Source: Opitutia bacterium (GTDB lineage: Bacteria; Verrucomicrobiota; Verrucomicrobiia; Opitutales; Opitutaceae). From it: a stretch of DNA of 38,408 bases. The notes under the pieces are model-generated. The model did no database searches. It was not told the origin of the DNA and saw only the letters and a program-made list of their open reading frames with translations. The stretch lies in the NCBI GenBank assembly GCA_003153035.1, contig PMBT01000165.1, positions 633-39,040 of the forward strand, written 5' to 3'. Of the stretch, positions 6,653 to 14,732 are shown piece after piece; the first letter of the stretch is position 1; each line of letters begins with the position of its first letter. Both the position numbers and the translations under genes were made by a program.

Positions 6653-7411
6653 TCAGCTCCCCGCATGCGCCTGCTCGCTGAGCGCGTCGTCCATCTCCTC
6701 GTTCGAGAAGACGTTTTGCACGTCGTCCAGCTCCTCGAGGGCCTCCTGCAATTTTACGAGCGAACGGGCGGCGTCGAGACTGGTGACCGGGAGGGTCTGG
6801 GTGGCGATGTAGGCGATTTCGGCGGAGTCCGGCTTGATGCCCTTCTTCTCGAGGGCGCGGATGACGGCGTCGAAGAACTTGATGGCGCAGCGGATCTCGA
6901 ATCCGTGCTCGGTGGTGATGACGTCGTCGGCGCCGGCGTCGAGGGCGATCTCCACGAGGGCGTCCTCGGTGGCCTTGTCCTTGCCGATGAGAAACTGGCC
7001 GAGATGCTGGAACTTGTAGAGCACGGCGCCGCCGCCGGCGAGATTGCCGCCGTAGCGGGTAAAGACGCTGCGGATTTCGGAAGCGGCCCGGTTCTTGTTG
7101 TCGGTCGTCACCTGCACGATCATGGCGACGCCACCGGGGGCGTAGGCTTCATAAGTCACCTCCTCATAGACCACGCCCGGCAGCTCGCCCGTGCCCTTCT
7201 TGATCGCGCGGTCGATGTTGTCGGCGGGCATGTTGGCCTCGCGCGCCTTCATCAGGATGGTGCGCAGGCGCGGATTCATGCCGGGATCGCCACCGCCGGC
7301 CTTCGCGGTGATGGTGATCTCGCGCGCCAGGCGGCTGAAGATCTTGCCCCGGCGTGAATCGGTGACGGCCTTGGCGCGCTTGACTTTGGCCCACTTGCTA
7401 TGACCGGACAT
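6653..7411 (-). CDS. yebC: YebC/PmpR-family regulator or translation factor
   Basis: A 252-residue full-length member of the YebC family. It begins with the hallmark MSGHSKWAKVKRAKAVTDS and continues with GKIFSRLAREI, GGGDPGMNPRLR and NIDRAIKKGTGE, then a middle domain with GGVAMIVQVTTDN. Older annotations call the family a DNA-binding transcription regulator; recent work assigns members a role in relieving ribosome stalling at polyproline. That may be relevant here because proline-run proteins are encoded nearby (11533, 17948). The gene follows yidC on the same strand after 47 bases and may be cotranscribed. Confidence 0.95.
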   Translation of the reverse strand: MSGHSKWAKVKRAKAVTDSRRGKIFSRLAREITITAKAGGGDPGMNPRLRTILMKAREANMPADNIDRAIKKGTGELPGVVYEEVTYEAYAPGGVAMIVQVTTDNKNRAASEIRSVFTRYGGNLAGGGAVLYKFQHLGQFLIGKDKATEDALVEIALDAGADDVITTEHGFEIRCAIKFFDAVIRALEKKGIKPDSAEIAYIATQTLPVTSLDAARSLVKLQEALEELDDVQNVFSNEEMDDALSEQAHAGS

Positions 7412-7458
7412 AGGGGGAGGGTGAGAAAACGGGAAAGCGGGAAAGCGGTGCGAACGCC

Positions 7459-9258
7459 CTATTTTCTAGGCTTCTTTCTTGACGGCGTCACGTTTTTCAT
7501 TCCGGCCATTCCGGCCGCGGGCGCCTCGGGCTCATCCTTCATGCGATTGATGACGAGCTGCTGGCCGATGGTGAAAAGACCGTTGACCGTGGAATAAAGC
7601 GCGAGGGCGCAGGAGAAGCTGTAGCAGAAGAGGGTGAACATCACCGGCATGAACTTCATCATTTTCACCTGCGCGTTGTCGACCGTCGGCTGAGGGGTCA
7701 GGCGCATCTGGAAGAGCATCGTGGCGCCCATCAACAGCGGCATGATGTTCAGCGGGAATCCGAAAAGGCGGACCACGGTGTCGGGCACGGAAAGGTCCCG
7801 GGCCCAGAGGAAACCCTGGAAACGGAGCTCGGCGGATCCCTGCAGCATCGTGAAGAACCCGATGAACAGCGGCATGGTAATGAGCATCGGCAGGCAGCCG
7901 CCCATGGGATTGATCTTGTGCTCCTTGAAAAGCTCGAGGGTCGCCTGGTTCAACTTCTGGGGATTGTCCTTGTATTTTTCCTTGAGCGCCGCGATCTGCG
8001 GCTGGAATTTCTGCATGCGCTTGGCGGAGCGCGACGCCGCGAGGGTGAACGGCAGGCTGACCGTCTTGATGATCAGCGTCATCAGCACGATCGCCAGGCC
8101 CCAGTTGTAGACCCAACGATGCGTCCAGTGCATGAGCGTGTTCATGAACGGCGCCACATAGCCGCAGAGAAAGATCCGGCTGTAGATGCGCCGGCTGTAC
8201 TGCAGGACCAGGTCCTCGTTGTGCGCGAGCCTGGCCAGACGGGGATATTCCTTCGGACCAACGTAGAGGTCGCCCGCCAGCGTGGCCGTGGCGCCCGGAG
8301 CGAGCGCCGGCAGGTCGAAACGCTCCGCGCCGGTCAGGCCGATGTTGGTCCGCGGCGTGCCGGGGAAAGGCGGCAGGTCAATGCGCCGGGCAATCACCGC
8401 TTCCCCCGGCTTGTCGGCGACAAAAATCCCGGAGAAAAACTGGTTGGTCACCGAGGCCCAGACGACGGGGCCGTTCTTCTCCACGAAGGCCTTCGGGCTG
8501 GTGTCCTTGCCGAGCATGCGCCCGATGACGCCGGCGCCTTCCAGGTCGCTGCGATCGATGAACTGGGTGTCGTGACCGTCGTAGCTCGTGACGTTCAGGT
8601 ACTGGCCGTAGTCGGTAAGGCTGACGAGCGACGCGGTGCCGAGGCTGAGCGTGGCGCGGGGCAACGGCTTTGTTTCGGCGGTGAGATTGCGGAAGGTGGT
8701 TTCATGCCTGACAATGTAGGGATCGCCGGTGGCATCACCCGGGGCGCGCAAGACATAGCGCCGGGTGACTTCCAGGGTGTTCTCAAGCACGGTGCGATAC
8801 ACCACTTCGGTTGGCGTGGAAGAGACGAGCTGGTAACGCGTGGTGCGGCCGAGACCGGGAATGGAATCGGGGGTGAACGCCAGGATCGGGTCGGCGTGTT
8901 GTTGATTGAAAACGTAGGGCGCCGGACTGCCCAGCTCGGCGTGATACTTTGCGAAGGCCACATCGCGGACGGCTCCGCCGAAGTCGGTCAGGCGCACCTC
9001 GATGAAATCGTTGGCAAGCGTGGTAATCGTCGCCTCGGTGCTGTCCTGGGCGACGGCTGCGAACGTGGCGTCCGACGGCATGGCCGGCGCCGGCGCGGCG
9101 GGGGAATTCGTCAGCGCGGGCGCGACATTTCTAAGATCCGGCGCTTGCCCGACACTCGGCGCGCGTGGTGGCGGCGGCGCGAAGCGTTGCCCGAGGTAAA
9201 GGCTGGCGAACGCTGCGAGCAGCAGCAGGGCACCAATATAGGTGTTCTTTTTGTCCAT
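7459..9258 (-). CDS. yidC: Membrane protein insertase YidC
   Basis: A 599-residue Oxa1/YidC insertase of the Gram-negative type. It has an N-terminal membrane anchor (about residues 5-24), a proline/alanine-rich linker, a large periplasmic P1 domain (about 75-370), then the conserved five-helix core. The core shows NWGLAIVLMTLIIKTVSLPF, SAKRMQKFQPQI and LKEKYKDNPQKLN, followed by NPMGGCLPMLITMPLFIGFF. The C-terminus is short and basic (KKPRK). It inserts and folds inner-membrane proteins with or without Sec. It follows yidD in the conserved rpmH-rnpA-yidD-yidC order. Its leader contains the pyrimidine-rich tandem repeat at 9262-9333. Confidence 0.97.
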   Translation of the reverse strand: MDKKNTYIGALLLLAAFASLYLGQRFAPPPPRAPSVGQAPDLRNVAPALTNSPAAPAPAMPSDATFAAVAQDSTEATITTLANDFIEVRLTDFGGAVRDVAFAKYHAELGSPAPYVFNQQHADPILAFTPDSIPGLGRTTRYQLVSSTPTEVVYRTVLENTLEVTRRYVLRAPGDATGDPYIVRHETTFRNLTAETKPLPRATLSLGTASLVSLTDYGQYLNVTSYDGHDTQFIDRSDLEGAGVIGRMLGKDTSPKAFVEKNGPVVWASVTNQFFSGIFVADKPGEAVIARRIDLPPFPGTPRTNIGLTGAERFDLPALAPGATATLAGDLYVGPKEYPRLARLAHNEDLVLQYSRRIYSRIFLCGYVAPFMNTLMHWTHRWVYNWGLAIVLMTLIIKTVSLPFTLAASRSAKRMQKFQPQIAALKEKYKDNPQKLNQATLELFKEHKINPMGGCLPMLITMPLFIGFFTMLQGSAELRFQGFLWARDLSVPDTVVRLFGFPLNIMPLLMGATMLFQMRLTPQPTVDNAQVKMMKFMPVMFTLFCYSFSCALALYSTVNGLFTIGQQLVINRMKDEPEAPAAGMAGMKNVTPSRKKPRK

Positions 9259-9261
9259 CTG

Positions 9262-9333
9262 GAAGTGAAAGTGAGAGTGAAGGTGAAAGTGGGGGCGAAA
9301 GTGAAAGTGAAAGGGAAAGGGAAGGGGAAAGGG
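9262..9333. repeat. Hexamer tandem repeat in the yidC leader
   Basis: On the plus strand the sequence is a run of GTGAAA-like hexamers grading into GGGAAA hexamers, nearly pure purine over 70 bases. On the yidC-coding strand this is a polypyrimidine tract directly before the ATG, so yidC has no ordinary Shine-Dalgarno sequence. It fills most of the gap between yidD and yidC. Confidence 0.7.
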
Positions 9334-9343
9334 TCTGAAATAA

Positions 9344-9712
9344 TCAGCGGCTACAGTTCAGCTCGCGACGGTCCGGATCAACTTCCGGGGAGGACGGCAT
9401 CCGGGTCCAAACCGGCACGCGCCGGGCAATCGGCCGACGCCGGGCGGGAAACGGATCGAAGCCGCCGGGGTGCAACGGGTGGCACTTGAGGAGCCGGCGC
9501 AACGCCAGCCACATGCCAGACAGCGCGCCGCGCTCCCGCACGGCCTGGGCCGCATAGACCGCGCAGGTCGGGTGGAACCGGCAGCCGCAGCCAGGGCCGA
9601 ACACAATCGGCAGCACTGGCGACAGCGTTTTCCGGTAGAGCCAGATCAGGCCGAGCAGGACGCGGGCGGGCAGGGCGACTGCATGATCAAAGCTTCGCGA
9701 GATCGCACTCAT
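9344..9712 (-). CDS. yidD: Membrane protein insertion efficiency factor YidD
   Basis: A 122-residue YidD homologue. The core, residues ~15-95, carries LIWLYRKTLSPVLP, the cysteine-containing GCGCRFHPTCAVYAAQAV, and RLLKCHPLHPGGFDPFP. These are the family hallmarks, including the YR-K-SP and HPTCS-YA segments and the C-HP-GG motif. The protein associates with the inner membrane through an amphipathic N-terminus and assists YidC-dependent insertion. The C-terminal ~30 residues are not conserved. Its start codon overlaps the rnpA stop (9709-9712), indicating translational coupling. Confidence 0.93.
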   Translation of the reverse strand: MSAISRSFDHAVALPARVLLGLIWLYRKTLSPVLPIVFGPGCGCRFHPTCAVYAAQAVRERGALSGMWLALRRLLKCHPLHPGGFDPFPARRRPIARRVPVWTRMPSSPEVDPDRRELNCSR

Positions 9713-10074
9713 GCGTTATCTCCTGTGAGGTGACGGCAGACGTCGATGAACTTCGCTTCAACTTCGCGAAACTCAAGCCGGTTCAGCGAGGAGCGCGCCA
9801 CGAGCAGCAGATCAGTCCCCGGCGGCACCAGCGTCTGATGGCGGCGGAAAATCTCCCGCAGGCGGCGCTTGGCCGCGTTGCGGCGCACGGCCGGGCCGAC
9901 GGAGGCAATCGAGGCCACCACGCCCACCCGCACGGGCAGCGGTGCGGCTAGTCCGGCGGGTGCGCGGCTCCGCCACCACAAGGTAAAGGCGCCGCCGTCA
10001 ATACGGCGGCCCTGCATCCGCAGGTTGCGGAAGTCAGCCTGGCGCCGCAGATGCTGCTCGGGGCGAAAACGCAC
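9709..10074 (-). CDS. rnpA: Ribonuclease P protein component
   Basis: RnpA is the protein subunit that with RNase P RNA matures the 5' ends of tRNAs and of tmRNA. The conserved features are RFRPEQHLRRQADFRNL at the start, VGVVASIASVGPAVRRNAAK and RRLREIFRRHQ (the RNR-type motif), then DLLLVARSS. From the GTG at 10074 it has 121 residues, the family norm. The same frame extends to an ATG at 10179, but that extension translates the low-complexity repeat between rpmH and rnpA and resembles no RnpA N-terminus. The start is therefore somewhat uncertain. Confidence 0.9.
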   Translation of the reverse strand: MRFRPEQHLRRQADFRNLRMQGRRIDGGAFTLWWRSRAPAGLAAPLPVRVGVVASIASVGPAVRRNAAKRRLREIFRRHQTLVPPGTDLLLVARSSLNRLEFREVEAKFIDVCRHLTGDNA

Positions 10075-10229
10075 AGAGGGGGAAGGACTGAAAGGCTGAA
10101 AAACCAGAGGGCCGGGAAGCCAAAGAGCTGAAGAACCGAAGGGCTGAAGGTTGCAGGGCAGAGATGCGACCGCCGTCATGGACGACTTCGCGTTTAAGCC
10201 CTTCAGCCCTTCGCTCCCTCAGTTCTTCC

Positions 10230-10367
10230 TCAGACGACGGTCAGGCGCTTGCGGCCTTTGCGGCGACGGGCGGCGAGCACCTTGCGCCCGCCGGTTGTGG
10301 ATTTGCGGGCGCGGAAGCCGATCTTGCGCGCACGTTTCTTGCGATGGGGGCGGAATGTAGGTTGCAT
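10230..10367 (-). CDS. rpmH: 50S ribosomal protein L34
   Basis: A 45-residue basic protein beginning [19 protein letters not shown] and ending [12 protein letters not shown], unmistakably L34. It is the first gene of the rpmH-rnpA-yidD-yidC cluster. In many bacteria dnaA and oriC lie immediately upstream of rpmH, but here I see neither a dnaA gene nor TTATCCACA-type boxes in the 560 bases upstream. Confidence 0.97.
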   Translation of the reverse strand: MQPTFRPHRKKRARKIGFRARKSTTGGRKVLAARRRKGRKRLTVV

Positions 10368-10390
10368 GATCTTGTCGAAAAAGAGGGTCA

Positions 10391-10419
10391 AGGTGACCGG
10401 AGCCGCTCAGGGGTGTCAA
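10391..10419 (-). promoter_or_regulatory. Possible promoter of the rpmH cluster
   Basis: On the minus strand a consensus TTGACA (10414-10419) is followed after 17 bases by TCACCT (10391-10396), a poor -10. Transcription would start about 15-20 bases before the rpmH ATG. The -35 is strong and the -10 weak, so this is tentative. Confidence 0.35.
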
Positions 10420-10634
10420 GGGCGGGGTTGGGCGGGCGCCGGGTGTGGTTGGCCGGCGTGGTAGGAAGCCTCCCGCTGGCCAGCGGAACAGGCGATCATC
10501 GGTCGTAAGCAACCTTTCTACTGCGTGGTTCCGGCACAGCCTCCGTGGCGTGCCACCATGGGGTGTAAAAAGCCGCCTGCAAACCCCCGCCGCCGGCTAC
10601 CGGATCAAGCCTCTGGGACAACCCGGAGCGAGAT

Positions 10635-10709
10635 ATTGAAGTTGTTCAGTTTGACAGGGATGATACTGCCTGTATACCGAAAACCTACAGGCAGGTTGAA
10701 GATTCCGGC
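10635..10709 (+). promoter_or_regulatory. Promoter/leader block, copy 1 of a duplicated segment
   Basis: This block has TTGACA (10651-10656), a 16-base spacer and TATACC (10673-10678), a plausible sigma-70-type promoter about 250 bases before the GYF gene at 10932. The same block recurs at 12643-12713 with about 75 percent identity (shared pieces TTGAAGTTGTTC, CAGGGATGATA, CAGGCA and GATTCCG). The remainder of the 10368-10931 gap shows no recognisable gene or RNA. Confidence 0.5.
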
Positions 10710-10931
10710 GCTCTTGCTAGGTTGTTGAGGTGAGACTCGAAAAATCGATCCTCAGAAACCGACCGAGAGAATATTCGATTCATACCCACAGAACATTCCT
10801 GAAGCACGATCGATTGCTACCACCCTCGGTCTGGTCCGGAATCCGTCCCCATAGAAGCTGATCCGAATGGCCGCAACCAGGCAGATCTGATCAAGCGCTT
10901 TCCGTCCCCCAAAACCAAAACCTACTCCTAT

Positions 10932-11513
10932 ATGAGCATTGCATGGCATTACATGAAGAACGGAGCCCAGACGGGCCCGGCGACGACCGACGAACTCAAG
11001 GCCCTCATCACCTCCGGGGCGATCAAGGCCGACACCCTCGTGTGGCGCGAAGGACTTCCGGCATGGGCCGCGGCCAACGCCCAGAGTGAGTTTGCGGGCG
11101 CTGTTCCACCAGCGGCTCCCCCGCCTGCCCCGGCGGGAGCGACCGGTGGACCCGGCGTGTTCACTCCCAACCCGGCCGACGTGGATAAGAACAAGGTCAT
11201 GGGCATACTGTCCTATCTCGGGATCCTTTTCCTCGTGCCGTTGCTTGCCGCGAAAGACTCTCCATTCGCAAGGTACCACTGCAACCAGGGGTTGGTGCTG
11301 TTTCTTGCGGCCATCGCGGCTTGGATCGCGAATATGATCCTCGCGGCGGTGCTCATTTTCATCCCGGTGTTGGGCTGGATCCTCATCATGCTTCTGCACT
11401 TTGCGGTGCTCATCGGGATCCTGGTGCTGGTCGTAATGGGCATCATCAACGCAGCGAACGGGGTCTGCAAACCGCTGCCACTCATCGGCAATCGCCTCAC
11501 CCTGATCAAATAG
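10932..11513 (+). CDS. GYF_2-domain membrane protein with DUF4870-like region
   Basis: A 193-residue protein. Residues 4-46 form a GYF_2 domain (AWHYMKNGAQTGPATTDELK, then GAIKADTLVWREGLPAW). A proline/alanine linker (57-75) follows, then a membrane region with segments at about 90-108, 119-146 and 148-175. The block KVMGILSYLGILFLVPLLAA followed by ARYHCNQGLVLFL is typical of DUF4870-like membrane proteins. GYF domains in eukaryotes bind proline-rich peptides; for bacterial GYF_2 this is not established. The domain should face the cytoplasm. The next gene begins 19 bases downstream and encodes a polyproline N-terminus, so the two are probably cotranscribed. Confidence 0.85.
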   Translation: MSIAWHYMKNGAQTGPATTDELKALITSGAIKADTLVWREGLPAWAAANAQSEFAGAVPPAAPPPAPAGATGGPGVFTPNPADVDKNKVMGILSYLGILFLVPLLAAKDSPFARYHCNQGLVLFLAAIAAWIANMILAAVLIFIPVLGWILIMLLHFAVLIGILVLVVMGIINAANGVCKPLPLIGNRLTLIK

Positions 11514-11532
11514 TCGACCGTTTTTCCTGCTC

Positions 11533-12408
11533 ATGACCACGCCTCCTCCGCCTCCGCCGCCTGCACCGCCCCCTCCTCCGCCTCCGCCGCCCTCCCCGGC
11601 GGCGCCGGCGAAGGGCAGCAACCGCACGCTGATCATCGTCCTCTGCATTCTCGGTGGCATCCTCTTGGTCATCGGTGGATGCGTGACAACGTGCGCGTAT
11701 TTCGTCCACAAGAAGGCAACGGAATACTCGGCGGATGTGAAGAAAGACCCGCAATTCGCGACGGTGAACATGATCGCTTCGCTCACTCCGAACCTTCAGG
11801 TCGTCTCGAAGGACCCCGAGGCCCGGAAGATCACGATCAAGAACAAAAAAACGGGTGAGACAGTTACGCTCGATCTCAACGACCTCTCCGCCGACAAGAT
11901 GGAGAAGGCCATGCAGCAGTTTGCGAAGGGGCAGAAGGTTTCTACGCCGGCGCAATCCGACTCGGAAGCGAGTGAACCGGCGGCCGCTCCAGCCATGACC
12001 GAGGAGCCGCCGGCGCCCGCCAAGCGGGTTCCGGAGAGCATCAGCCCGGCCCGCGCATCCGCCTTTGCCGCTGCGTTGAAGAAATTTCCCGCCTTCATTC
12101 CCGCCTACCGTGGCGGGAAGACTCTGGAAGCCTCGCTTGGGGCGATCGCGGGGAACACGATGGGTACTTATGTCTTCACCACCGGCGATCCGGTCGAGAC
12201 GGTGGCCGATTTCTACGAGAAGGCCCTGACCGATGGCGGGTTCACGATCGCGAGCAGGGAGAGCGGCACGGATGAAAACGGGGCCACCACCTCGATACTC
12301 GGGCAGCATGCCGACCCGCAGATGATGGCCTCGATCGCGGTCAAGATCGAAAAAGGAAAGACGCACGTGGACATCGGGTTCACCAAGACCGCCACCCAGG
12401 AACGGTAA
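11533..12408 (+). CDS. Membrane protein with N-terminal polyproline tail
   Basis: A 291-residue protein that opens with two runs of prolines (residues 4-10 and 12-20) and then SPAAPAKGSNR. One membrane helix follows (about 32-56), so the proline tail is predicted to be cytoplasmic and the rest periplasmic. Residues 60-130 are a soluble segment with KITIKNKKTGETVTLDLNDL. After an Ala/Pro/Glu linker, residues ~180-290 form a domain with FIPAYRGGK, TGDPVETVADFYEKALTDGG and HVDIGFTK, a pattern seen in bacterial proteins of unknown function. The tail is a potential ligand for the two flanking GYF domains. Translation of such proline runs normally needs EF-P or a YebC-type factor. Function is unknown. 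Confidence 0.8.
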   Translation: MTTPPPPPPPAPPPPPPPPPSPAAPAKGSNRTLIIVLCILGGILLVIGGCVTTCAYFVHKKATEYSADVKKDPQFATVNMIASLTPNLQVVSKDPEARKITIKNKKTGETVTLDLNDLSADKMEKAMQQFAKGQKVSTPAQSDSEASEPAAAPAMTEEPPAPAKRVPESISPARASAFAAALKKFPAFIPAYRGGKTLEASLGAIAGNTMGTYVFTTGDPVETVADFYEKALTDGGFTIASRESGTDENGATTSILGQHADPQMMASIAVKIEKGKTHVDIGFTKTATQER

Positions 12409-12452
12409 AGCGAGCCCGGCAGCCAGGCTCATTCCAACAGGTTTAGCTCATG

Positions 12453-12492
12453 CGCCGCCGCCGCGGTTTCTTCCGCGACGGCGGCGTTGTTT
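12453..12492 (+). terminator. Probable terminator after the polyproline gene
   Basis: A 14-bp stem with one mismatch (CGCCGCCGCCGCGG at 12453-12466 against CCGCGACGGCGGCG at 12473-12486) has a 6-base loop and is followed by TTGTTT. It separates the first two genes of this cluster from the second GYF gene. Confidence 0.65.
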
Positions 12493-12642
12493 GATGCGCC
12501 TGGACAGCCGGCGCGTCGCCGAAGACTTTAGGGCCGATAGCGTTGCACGGATAAGTGCGGCCGGGAGACTTGAGGCGGGGACTTTGGCCCCGCTCCTGGC
12601 CTGACGCGGGACCAATCCGTCCGGACAACTTGTTCAGGTGTT

Positions 12643-12713
12643 TTGAAGTTGTTCGTTTTTGCAGGGATGATATTACCGGTCCATCGAGAATCCGCAGGCA
12701 AGTTGCGATTCCG
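12643..12713 (+). promoter_or_regulatory. Promoter/leader block, copy 2 of a duplicated segment
   Basis: This is the counterpart of 10635-10709, lying upstream of the second GYF gene. TTGAAGTTGTTC, CAGGGATGATA and GATTCCG are retained, but the -10 TATACC of copy 1 is TCCATC here. The promoter may therefore have shifted or weakened. The rest of the 12409-12752 gap holds only the terminator. Confidence 0.45.
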
Positions 12714-12752
12714 ATCGAACACTTTGCTTTTCCAACCCCCCAACCTACTCCT

Positions 12753-13823
12753 ATGAGCATTGCATGGTACTACATGAAGAACGGAGCCCAGACGGGCCCG
12801 GTGACGGCGGACGAAATCAAGGCCCTCATCAATTCTGGGGCGATCAAGGGGAACACCCTCATATGGCACGAAGGACTCCCTTCGTGGCTTGCGGCCAACA
12901 CCCAGAGTGAATTCGCCAGCGTCATTCCGCCAGCGCCTCCCCCGCCTCCTCCGACCGGCGTGAAGCTCCCTGCGAAAACTCTGCTTGGCGATTTCGTGGA
13001 AAAAGTCCTGAGATGGTTTCGTGCGTGGGTGAGGCCAGGTCTGCTGGAAAAGATTCTGGAATGGTGTAAATCGGGTGGTCATTACGCGGTGCTGGTCGGA
13101 GCGGCCCTGGTGGTCCTCGTCGCCATTTTTTGGGCGATCAAGCTCAACCAATTCAGCATCGCTCTTGCCGGCTTGGCCTTCGTAATTGCCATCGCGTTGG
13201 GCCAGTTCGCAGCCACGCGATTCCTGGACGCTGGGGATCGATTATTGCGCGCCAGTCCGACGCGGATGGCTTCGCCAGCTTTCCCGGACTGCGTCGCCTT
13301 GATCTGGGTCCTGATGGGCCTGGGCACCTTGTTCTCGGGCATAAAGGGGGTGATTGCATTCGAGGCCGTCGGTCCCTTGCTTGCCGCTTTGTTGGGCGCC
13401 GCCCTGTTCTTGATGGCTGCGATGGCGGCCCTGCATCCCGCCTCGATGAACATCGAAGTGACGGGCGCGAGTGGTGGTGAAGAAGCCGTGGGTTTGCTCG
13501 CGTTCTTCCCAAAGGTCTGGCTGCGGATTGTCCCGGCGCTCTTCGCGCTGTTTGCAGCGGCCGGCGTCCTTGCCTTGCTGTTCTCATTCTCTGAACGAGG
13601 TTCAGAAACCGTCGCGATGATGGGAAATCTGGCGCCCGGAGTCGGCCTCATGCAGAATTTGGCCGGCGGTGCGCCCGGACTGGCGACGGGCGCGGGGTTG
13701 ATCGTGGTGGCCTGCTTCGTGCCAATTGTGGCGTACGCCGCTTTTTTGGTCGCCTATCTGATAATTGACCTGGCACGCGCAATCCTCGTCGTTCCCTCTA
13801 AGCTCGATGATTTGCGCCGCTGA
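12753..13823 (+). CDS. Second GYF_2-domain polytopic membrane protein
   Basis: A 356-residue protein. Residues 1-56 are a near copy of the first GYF protein's start (MSIAWYYMKNGAQTGPVTAD), and the bases before the ATG are also identical (CAACCTACTCCT versus AAACCTACTCCT). After IPPAPPPPPP the rest is unrelated to the first protein: an amphipathic segment (about 72-108), then roughly seven hydrophobic segments up to the C-terminus. I cannot assign that membrane part to a family. The ATG at 12753 is chosen by homology with the first copy; the frame stays open further upstream without similarity. The pair looks like duplication of promoter plus GYF domain, joined to different membrane modules. 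Confidence 0.8.
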   Translation: MSIAWYYMKNGAQTGPVTADEIKALINSGAIKGNTLIWHEGLPSWLAANTQSEFASVIPPAPPPPPPTGVKLPAKTLLGDFVEKVLRWFRAWVRPGLLEKILEWCKSGGHYAVLVGAALVVLVAIFWAIKLNQFSIALAGLAFVIAIALGQFAATRFLDAGDRLLRASPTRMASPAFPDCVALIWVLMGLGTLFSGIKGVIAFEAVGPLLAALLGAALFLMAAMAALHPASMNIEVTGASGGEEAVGLLAFFPKVWLRIVPALFALFAAAGVLALLFSFSERGSETVAMMGNLAPGVGLMQNLAGGAPGLATGAGLIVVACFVPIVAYAAFLVAYLIIDLARAILVVPSKLDDLRR

Positions 13824-14127
13824 ACCAGGCCAGCTCGATAATCAGCGTAATTCCATCGGTTTGCCGGTTCCGCCCTGCCGCGGCGGCACTGGTTATTGGC
13901 CGACAGCCGGATTGCCTTGCCGGGCCGGCACGGGGCGCGGCGTCGTGCCTGATCGTGCATGTCTCGGGATGGCGAGTACTTCGGAAGCCGGGGGCTCGCC
14001 AGTCGTCTTGCCCCGATTGGTCAAACGTCTGCCGCCGCAGGCGGCCAGCAAGAGGGCCATAACAAATGGCGGCTGAAGTTCGTCTTTTGAGTATTCACGG
14101 ATACAATAGTCCTAACTTCCGGATGCC
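13824..14127. other. Intergenic region, nothing recognised
   Basis: About 300 bases between the GYF gene and the DUF3016-like gene. I see no gene, RNA or clear terminator; there are GC-rich short inverted stretches around 13870-13930 but no T-run. Confidence 0.4.
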
Positions 14128-14664
14128 ATGAAAACAGAAACTCTCAGACTGATATCCATCCTCAGCCTGCTCGGCGCAGGCACAATCTTCGCCGCCGACA
14201 CGGACAAACCCAAACCAGGAAAGGTCACGGTCATCTTCGACCATCCCGAGAATTTTGCGGACGTGAGAGACTCCTACACGGGTACGGACAAGGGGCGGGA
14301 CGCCATCCTGAACCAGATCAAGCAGTTCATCGAGACCCAGGCGGCTTCCTACCTTGGGGCCGGGCAGGCCTTGGAGGTGAAATTCACCGACATCGACCTG
14401 GCGGGCGAGTATGAGCCCCAGCGCGGACCCCAGTTCATGGATGTCCGCATCGTCAAGGACATTTATCCGCCGCGCTTCGACCTTGAATTCAAACTCACCG
14501 GGGCGGATGGCAAGGTGATCAGCTCGGGGAAGCGCCAGTTGCGCGACCTTAATTTCATGAGCCGGCTGGTTCTCCCCAGTTCTGAACCGCTCCGCTATGA
14601 GAAAGACATCTTGAAGGACTGGCTGCGCGGAGAGATCAAATCAGCGAAAGCGGCCGGCGGATGA
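14128..14664 (+). CDS. Secreted DUF3016-like protein
   Basis: A 178-residue protein with a cleavable signal peptide (about 1-22, ending TIFAAD). The mature part follows the DUF3016 pattern: VTVIFDHPENFADVRDS, then a helical segment, then LEVKFTDIDLAGEYEPQRGP, YPPRFDLEFKL, RQLRDLNFM and LRYEKDILKDWL. Family members are periplasmic proteins of unknown function. It stands alone, with no neighbour that suggests a role. Confidence 0.8.
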   Translation: MKTETLRLISILSLLGAGTIFAADTDKPKPGKVTVIFDHPENFADVRDSYTGTDKGRDAILNQIKQFIETQAASYLGAGQALEVKFTDIDLAGEYEPQRGPQFMDVRIVKDIYPPRFDLEFKLTGADGKVISSGKRQLRDLNFMSRLVLPSSEPLRYEKDILKDWLRGEIKSAKAAGG

Positions 14665-14732
14665 CGACGAGCAACTTGGCTCACACGCCCAGATCAACGT
14701 GACGCAGGATGTCGAGCCCGACATCTCACCAT

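Noticed and set aside
7918-9489. A 523-codon open frame on the plus strand over yidC
   Set aside because: Antisense to clear yidC; its end only translates the hexamer repeat (VKVKVGAKVKVKGKGKG).
10368-10931. Possible oriC or SRP RNA upstream of rpmH
   Set aside because: No DnaA boxes or AT-rich unwinding region, and the SRP RNA core motif is absent; only G-rich sequence and a promoter-like block are visible.
10752-12432. Two long minus-strand frames over the GYF and polyproline genes
   Set aside because: The translation is runs of Gly and Arg complementary to the proline codons; the plus-strand genes have domains, starts and a membrane topology.
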